DNA of 64,000 nt from positions 37,395,097 through 37,459,096 of the forward strand of contig NC_077242.1 in the NCBI RefSeq assembly GCF_947179165.1, read 5' to 3'. The notes beneath the pieces were generated by a model that saw nothing but the letters and a program-made list of their open reading frames with translations, was not told the origin of the DNA and searched no databases. Position numbers and translations under genes: made by a program. Positions 58,507-64,000 of this stretch are shown piece after piece. Source of the DNA: Solanum dulcamara. Its lineage: Eukaryota; Streptophyta; Magnoliopsida; Solanales; Solanaceae. The stretch's first letter is position 1. Each line of letters starts with the position of its first letter.

Positions 58507-58834
58507 ATAACTTGTACACTTAGCACTAGAAGATTCTACTAACGTTAGTCAATCGATTTAGTCATGAAGCCATGGTAATCAAGCCCTAGTTTCTTCTCTT
58601 AATTAACTTTGTTACACTAAGATAGTGTTATTGTTACTTGATTGCAATTGATATTGGAAGATAAAAAAAATTATAAACCCTTTTTTTATGAAAATAATTG
58701 ACTAATAGTAAGATAACCATACGGCCAAGTTCTCACCTTATTCCCTATGCGATTTAATCCCAACCTAGTTGGATTTTGGATTTGACAACGACCATGTTAT
58801 ACTTCTTAAATGAGGTGTAATTTGGATATATCAG
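58507..58834 (+). mobile_element. 3' end of another family T LTR (fragment)
   Basis: Ends with TGACAACGACC, TTATACTTCTTAAATGAGGTG and TAATTTGGATATATCA, the closing phrase of Athila/Tat-like LTRs (relatives: TTGACAACGACCG..TTATACTTCTT). Only the last 330 bases are left. The right end is at 58834. Confidence 0.5.
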
Positions 58835-59686
58835 GGGATAGGTAGGTCGTCTAGTTTGTTGTTTGTACCTATCGATCTTATGAGGATCCAGTTTGGTTGT
58901 TGTTTGATTAGTGTTTATTTTCTAGATTCAGGAGCATGTCAGTACATTCAGCTTATTCTTAACTCCCTTAACTAATTACTTTCACTATATTATGATACCT
59001 GCTCAGATATTTGATTTCCTTTCATACTAGATACATGGTTTCATATTGACGCCTCGTTACCTGGGGATGCTATATTCTTGCCTGCATGTCCTCATAGATA
59101 TGTACATAGGCCTCATCCGTAGTGTAGCCTGAATCTAGAGGTCAGGCCTAATTCATTTAGAGGTTCCAGATCCTAAGGTTTGTTAGTCTTTTGTTATGTA
59201 CAACTGATATATAGGTAGTGGCCTTATACCGACCAAGTATATTACTCTTAGAGGCTTGCGGACTTTGGGTTGTATAGATGTAGATTTTTGGTTGTGATGG
59301 CCTTGCTATTTTTCCATTTTAGCACAGCAGCATGTTGTCTTTGAGTGTATATGATTGTATGTTTTTAGTTTGTATGTATGTAGATATCATAGTGGCCTCG
59401 ACGGGTTGAATATTATTACTTATTTATAGACGGCATGGTGTTCTCAATGGCCCATATAAGATTTAGTTTATGTTATTTATGTATCATTGGGATTGGCTGA
59501 GTTTACTATAGGTTATGTTGATATGAGCCTTTTCGATCGAGGGCTTATTTTAAATTGAGATTTACTTATTTGTTTTCTTACTTTCATGGATGGTATTACG
59601 CTAGCAGCATAGTTCTCCAGTGAGGGTCCACTCAGAGTCAAGTGTAGCATCGGGTGCTAGTTGCTTTTTTATGTTGGGGTTTGACA
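58835..59686 (+). mobile_element. 5' LTR (3' portion) of a forward Ty3/gypsy element
   Basis: The end TGTTGGGGTTTGACA at 59686 is followed by a tRNA-Met primer site, so this is a 5' LTR. The body contains blocks such as TAGTGGCCTTATACCGACC and CTCTTAGAGGCTTGCGGAC, comparable to ..CTTAGAGGTCTGTAGAC in family A LTRs. Its start is missing or unrecognised. Confidence 0.7.
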
Positions 59687-59690
59687 AACT

Positions 59691-59702
59691 TGGTATCAGA
59701 AT
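59691..59702 (+). other. Primer binding site (tRNA-Met)
   Basis: TGGTATCAGAAT, ten of twelve bases identical to the canonical TGGTATCAGAGC, 4 bases after the LTR end. Confidence 0.82.
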
Positions 59703-59725
59703 AACGTCGTATCCTAGGGAGTCTG

Positions 59726-59730
59726 CAAGT
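59726..59730. repeat. Target site duplication of the solo LTR, left (CAAGT)
   Basis: CAAGT before TGATGAGTC corresponds to CAAAT after the LTR (61335-61339), one mismatch. Confidence 0.7.
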
Positions 59731-61334
59731 TGATGAGTCGGGAATTTAGACTCATTTAAGGCTCAAAACTCAATGAAATAATGTCATTTTTGCCTTTATT
59801 ATGTCCAATATTGACCTTAAAGTGATTGTTTGCAGATGTTAGGAGTTAAGGCTAAAGCATAACCATGAGTTTGAAGAGAAGAGCTCAAAGGTGGCAAAAA
59901 TGGGTAAAATATACTCTGAAGCTCGTAAAGAGCCCTTGGTGACTCGCAAAAGGACCCTAAATCTCGCCCAAAAATCCTAAAACAAAGGCCAACTGCTAAG
60001 GCCAATCAGCGAGGAAAATGGCGCATGGAAGACTCACTTGTACCTTGCCTAAAAAGTCCAAGAGTTTTGTCTGAATGAAGGCCCAAAAAGGAAGATGATG
60101 AAGTTTCAAAGGTGATACGCCAACTGGAAAGGCAAGCTCGACTGAGCTCGCCTAAAAGATCTGAACCTTTTGAAAACTGGGCGACTAAAGATCGAAGTAA
60201 AAGCTCAAACCAGTGACCCGCTGAACCTCTATGCAAGCTTTATTGAGTTTGCCAACTAGCTAGCGCAGGTACTAGAGAATTAAGGCCCCAAAATGCGAGA
60301 AACCCACATGGTTGGCGACTCACCAAACACTTCGGTGGGCATGACTAACGTCACTGGAGTGGTCCGCGCATGGAATTTTGACCTCTGTTCTGAGAAAGTA
60401 TAAATTGATTTTCAAAGTCTGAAAAGGATACATTTTTACATTGATAAGAACCTGAGAATAGAGCATTCCAGTTAGTTTGGGGTTTTAACATTGTTCTTGG
60501 AGTAATTAGTGGGATTTTATACTTGAGCATTGGAATTTAGAATTGATACTTTGTTGAATTCAATGGAAGATAATTGTTTTGGTAAAAATTCTTTTAATTT
60601 TTCAATGTATAGCTAAACCCCATCCTTCTAGGGGGTGCCTATGTAGTTAACGTGTTGTTTTGGATTTGGGTTTTTATAACAACTCAAGATTTGTTAATTT
60701 GATATGGGTTTTGTTAATTTGTCGTGTATTTATTTATAATTTATGGTTGTAAACATATTTCTATGTTAGATCTTCATCTTAGCTTGAAAAGGTGATGTGA
60801 AGTGGCTAAATTAACAAATAGTCGCTGATTTGAATTTATCAATTATAATCTCTCTCGAGAGGAGGTTTTGCTAACGACCGGGTTAGTTTTGTTAGTACAC
60901 ATGTTTAGGCTTGAAAGTACTTGTATGGATAGACGAATAGTGGTCGAAAGATGCTTTTCGGACAATTGATTAACCTTTGCCTATCCATTAATCATTAATA
61001 ATATTGAGTTGTGCATTTACCCTTATCCGAACATGTTTAACTACACACCTACCCTAGAAGTCTCCTATACCTTGTTGCAAACCAATTATTGTTGAGCACG
61101 TTGATTTTAATCTAGTTAAATCTTCTAAATTGATATTCTGAAATTATTGATTTAATTTATGTTACAAATCACTTATTTTTATGCTACAAAAGTCTAGAAC
61201 ACTCTCATACTTCTTGATCAAATTCTATTCCAAATGATTCCTTGTGGATTCGACCCCAAACTTATACATTGGATTTATATTGCTAACGATTGCCTAGACT
61301 ATGAATCGTAAGAAGTGTAGTTTGAGCATTATCA
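59731..61334 (+). mobile_element. Solo LTR of family T inside the leader
   Basis: Starts TGATGAGTCGGG, ends GCATTATCA, 1,604 bp, aligning with the LTR 15470-17077. Neither a polypurine tract before it nor a primer site after it is present, so internal DNA was removed by LTR-LTR recombination. It splits the leader of the host element: joining the flanks gives GTCTGCAAATCGTGT, which matches GTCTACAAACCGTGT in the leader at about 4879. Confidence 0.88.
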
Positions 61335-61487
61335 CAAATCGTGTCTAATAGAGTCTTATTTATAAATGTGTTGTGCGCTACATGACATGTTAGAATGGTT
61401 ACATTTCTTTTCTCATATTGTGCTATAGAGTTGTGTCTTAAGAGTTGAATTTTCGATCTTATTATTGCTCTTTGAATACAAAGAGAG
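61335..61487 (+). other. Leader of the forward element, continued
   Basis: Matches the family A leaders (GTGTCTAATAGAGTCTTATTT against the reverse leader at 1284-1398). No gene. Confidence 0.75.
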
Positions 61488-62830
61488 ATGTTTGATAGAA
61501 AAAAGACCAAATCTAGCTAGAGGCTAGATACAACTATAGGTAAAGGTACCAGTAGCGTGCCATCGACAGAGATGGACTAGCTTGAGGTTGAGAGGGAGAA
61601 ATCTTCTCAGTCCCCAGGACCCCCAACACCATCTTGAACTTCTCATGCTCTATCTTATTAGGATTCCAGGAGCATAGTGGTTATGTTGGCATAGTTAGTA
61701 GTTGCATAGTGATAGCCAGTGGCACCAGATGTTGCCAGACCTTCTAGGGGGACTGGAAGCTCAAGGGTTCATAATTTCCTTGCCTTGATCCCTTCATAGT
61801 TTATAACCATCGATCACAAATAGGATTGACAAAACTTTTAGATCATCTTCATAGGATCTTCAGGGTCATGCATTCTTCAGCAATTGAATCAAATGAGTTA
61901 GAAGCATTTTGATTGCGTGATATAGAAGTGTTGTGGTACGAGAGTTAAGAGAGATCTTGGGGAAGAGACTCCCCTCCGCCCACCTAGGATAGTTTCATAG
62001 AGGCCTTCCTAGATCACTACATGCCAATGAGACATAGGATACCCAAGTAGACAAGTTTCTGAATTTTTATAGGCAGTATGAGCATCCAAGAGTATGATTT
62101 GAGATTTGATTCCTTGGCCAGATATGCATCAGCTCTTGTTGATATGATGTAGTCTAGGGTACACCAGTTTGTGGAAGGACTAACTTCTGATTACATAGAG
62201 GCTTGCACTACAATGCATTGGATGATGCAATAGATATTTTCCAGATTCAGCTTTTCCAACAAATATAGAGGATCTTGGATATCAGTAGTAGATGGTTGAG
62301 ATGTCAAGAGAGAGCAGCAAAAGAGGGCTAGGCCTGTTGGTTTACAGGAAGAGTTTCAGAGTAATCCCAAACCCTGATTTTTTGTCAAGCCACCTAGGCC
62401 TCCACTACAACAGTTTTAGGGTAACAGGTCTGATCGCTATGAACATTTAGGTCTAGGTGAAAGTTCAAGAGAATCAAGCTCTACGCAACAAAGGATTTTA
62501 GACCACACTAGACCAGTCCTACCACATTGTATTATTTGCGATAGGATAGGATGCACATCGGGAGATGCAGAAAAATTTCCATAACTTATTATTCATCTGG
62601 ATAGAAGACCCACATAAGCAGAGACTTCCCAAATAGAGATTGGAATGCTATGGGTCAGCAGACTAGGTCAGCAGTTGGATCGTCTTCGTTAGCACATTCA
62701 ATGGAGCATGGACCCCAAACTTCAGTATGTAATGGTAGAGGCAGAGAGGGAGAATCTACTTTTGGTATTGGCGAAAATAGTACATATGCATTAGTTGGAC
62801 AATAGGATTCAAAGTCATCATCAGATGTTG
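61488..62830 (+). pseudogene. Gag remnant of the forward Ty3/gypsy element
   Basis: Plus-frame fragments follow the order of a chromovirus-like gag. FIEAFLDHYMPMRHRI (about 61992) corresponds to F..AF.DHYLP.E.R, and SIQEYDLRFDSLARYASALV (about 62085) to SV.EYSLEFDSLARYAP. VHQFVEGLTSDYIEACT (about 62165) is the next helix. Later come HISRDFPNRDWNAMGQQTRS (about 62615, remains of the zinc-knuckle tail, C..G..GH..R.CP) and a GRGREGES-like basic linker near 62730. Most of it needs frame changes and includes many stops. Gag would form the particle that packages element RNA. Confidence 0.8.
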
Positions 62831-63130
62831 TGAAAGGTACAATGAGTATTTGCTACCATTGTGTTTATGCTTTGATAGATCCATGGTCCACTTTATCCTA
62901 TGTTACTCCATTTATTGTGAGAATATTTTGAATAGCACTAGAGCTGTTACAGTGACCCTTGGTGGTGTTTACACAGTTAGTGAGTCTATTATTACCAAGA
63001 TAGTATATCGAGGTTGTACGGTGGAAATTGTTAGCCGTCAGACCTCTATAGACCTGGTAGAGTGAAAGATAGTGTATTTCAACGTCGTTATAGGTATGTA
63101 TTGGATAGCATACTATTATGCTATATGTTT
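62831..63130 (+). pseudogene. Aspartic protease remnant
   Basis: The reading GTMSICYHCVYALIDPWSTL and SYVTPFIV corresponds to the retrotransposon protease active site (relatives: G...I....V.ALIDPGSTLSYVTP), with Gly changed to Trp right after the catalytic Asp-Pro. After a frame change the 62850-63065 frame gives GGVYTVSESIITKIVYRGCT and VEIVSRQTSIDLVE, the next part of the domain, then DFDVI-like NVVIGM. Stops and the Trp make it inactive. Confidence 0.8.
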
Positions 63131-63876
63131 AATGTTGGACAAAGACTGTTAGATTTTATTTTCTAGGAGAGGCAATTTAGGAATGGAAAGGCAATGCAAC
63201 GATGCCAAAAATTAGGTTTATTTCATCTAGTAAAGCAAAGAGGATGATTACTAAGGGTTGTCTTTATCATATTATGTAAGTTTGGGATGTAGATGCAGAA
63301 CCACTGACTTTTCAAACTAGATGTATTTCCAAACAAGCTTCATGGTATTTCATAGAAAGGGAAATTGATTTTTCTATTGATATGCCGTCAGGTACACAAC
63401 AAAAATTGAATCCTCCTTACAAGATGGTTCTTACTAAGCTAAAGGAGCGGTTGAAAGATATGCTCCATAAGAATTAGTGCTTCCTCATCGGGTATGCCAA
63501 TATTATTTGTGAGAGAAAAATAAGTCTCATTAAGAATGTGTATTGATTACCGACAACTAAACAAGGTGACTATAAGGAATAAATATCCACTTTTTGAGGA
63601 TTGATGAATTGTTTGATCACCTGCAGGGTGCCTAATACTTATCGAAGATTGATTTGTGGTCAGGGTACCATTAGGTGAGAGTTCGGGAGAAAGTTATTCC
63701 AAAGATGGCTTTTAGAACTAGATATGGACAATTGAGTTTCTTGTGATGCTTTTTGGAATGACATATGTTATAGCAATATTTATGGATCTGATGAACAACA
63801 TAATTACGCCATATCTATATTTATTCATGATTGTAATTATCGATGATATTTTGGTATATTCACATTTAGAGAGATG
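63131..63876 (+). pseudogene. Reverse transcriptase remnant, interrupted
   Basis: From about 63361 the plus frames read EIDFSIDMPSGTQQKLNPPY and KMVLTKLKERLKDMLHKN (RT N-terminal part, relatives: DMPSGTQPIS.PPYRMAP.EL.ELK.QL.DLL). Then come DYRQLNKVTI- and QGA.Y.SKIDLWSGYHQVRVRE-like pieces in other frames (63540-63690), [14 protein letters not shown] (about 63704) and [14 protein letters not shown] (63830-63876) with the catalytic Asp pair. The frame stops being RT at 63876, where a CAGGGGTG sequence begins. RNase H and integrase would follow beyond the window if this is only an insertion. Confidence 0.85.
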
Positions 63877-64000
63877 CAGGGGTGCATGGGAGTAAACAAA
63901 TCAAATTTTTTTATGTAACATGTATCATAAACAAGTAAATGAAAATTAGTAACTAGTAATTGTCAAATAAAATTAACAATCCAATCAAATCAAACTTGTA
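63877..64000 (+). mobile_element. Possible hAT-type MITE, 5' end only
   Basis: CAGGGGTGCATGG breaks the RT reading and is followed by A/T-rich AAATCAAATTTTTTT and AATCCAATCAAATCAAA phrases, as in small non-autonomous hAT elements that begin CAGGGGTG. The eight bases before it, GAGAGATG, would be the target duplication; the other end is outside the window. Confidence 0.4.

Noticed and set aside
54211..58511. Target duplication for the whole inverted structure 54216-58506
   Set aside because: ATAGT and ATAAC share only the first three bases.
1..64000. Endogenous pararetrovirus or geminivirus-derived sequence
   Set aside because: All RT pieces belong to Ty3/gypsy or LINE proteins with LTRs or poly(A); no movement-protein, coat-protein or Rep motif was seen.
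1..64000. tRNA genes near the primer binding sites
   Set aside because: Only 12-18 base complements of tRNA 3' ends are present; no cloverleaf was found.

Overview
This window is plant nuclear DNA built almost entirely of nested, decayed LTR retrotransposons, with one LINE fragment and the start of a possible hAT-type MITE. I found no host gene, rRNA, tRNA or CRISPR array. It is AT-rich, has almost no open frame above about 150 codons, and its polyprotein remnants, gag start (MPPRR), tRNA-Met primer sites and very long LTRs resemble elements I know from nightshade-family (Solanaceae) genomes. Pericentromeric heterochromatin of such a plant is the best guess; genus is not resolvable by reading.

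Names used below. Family A: Ty3/gypsy chromovirus-like (Del/Tekay-type) with 2.6-3.3 kb LTRs starting TGTTATACCCC and ending ..TCATGACA. Family B: related elements with about 2.1 kb LTRs starting TGTAA (TGTAACACCTCA in the best copy). Family T: Athila/Tat-like elements with 1.4-1.6 kb LTRs starting TGATGAGT or TGATAAG and ending ..TTATCA.

Layout. 1-1283: end of a forward A LTR abutting the leader of a reverse A element. 1399-12187: reverse A LTR split by a complete but gutted forward A element (2240-9998) with a 5-bp target duplication TCAGT. 12188-17077: 3' end of a family T element (accessory ORF, polypurine tract, LTR). 17078-19921: gag, leader and LTR of a reverse B element. 20999-23799: two LTRs of one family as a large inverted repeat. 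23800-28927: reverse Athila-like element (RT, accessory ORF, tRNA-Asp-type primer site, LTR). 28928-31905: reverse LTR material. 31936-37192: reverse A LTR whose 5' part is repeated in tandem to three copies. 37193-41215: 3' end of a forward A element. 41829-53447: reverse B element with both LTRs, a 1,007-bp tandem duplication in its integrase region and a LINE insertion. 54216-58506: inverted repeat of two family T ends. 58507-63876: forward Ty3/gypsy element with primer site, gag, protease and RT remnants, its leader split by a family T solo LTR. 63877-64000: possible MITE start.

Nothing here forms a working pathway. Every polyprotein segment carries stops or frameshifts; the best preserved reading frame is the RNase H domain of the LINE (44704-45177). 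The value of the window is structural: insertion order can be read from target duplications and from a paralogous empty site (32780-32784), and the LTRs carry unusual palindrome clusters and in-frame minisatellites.
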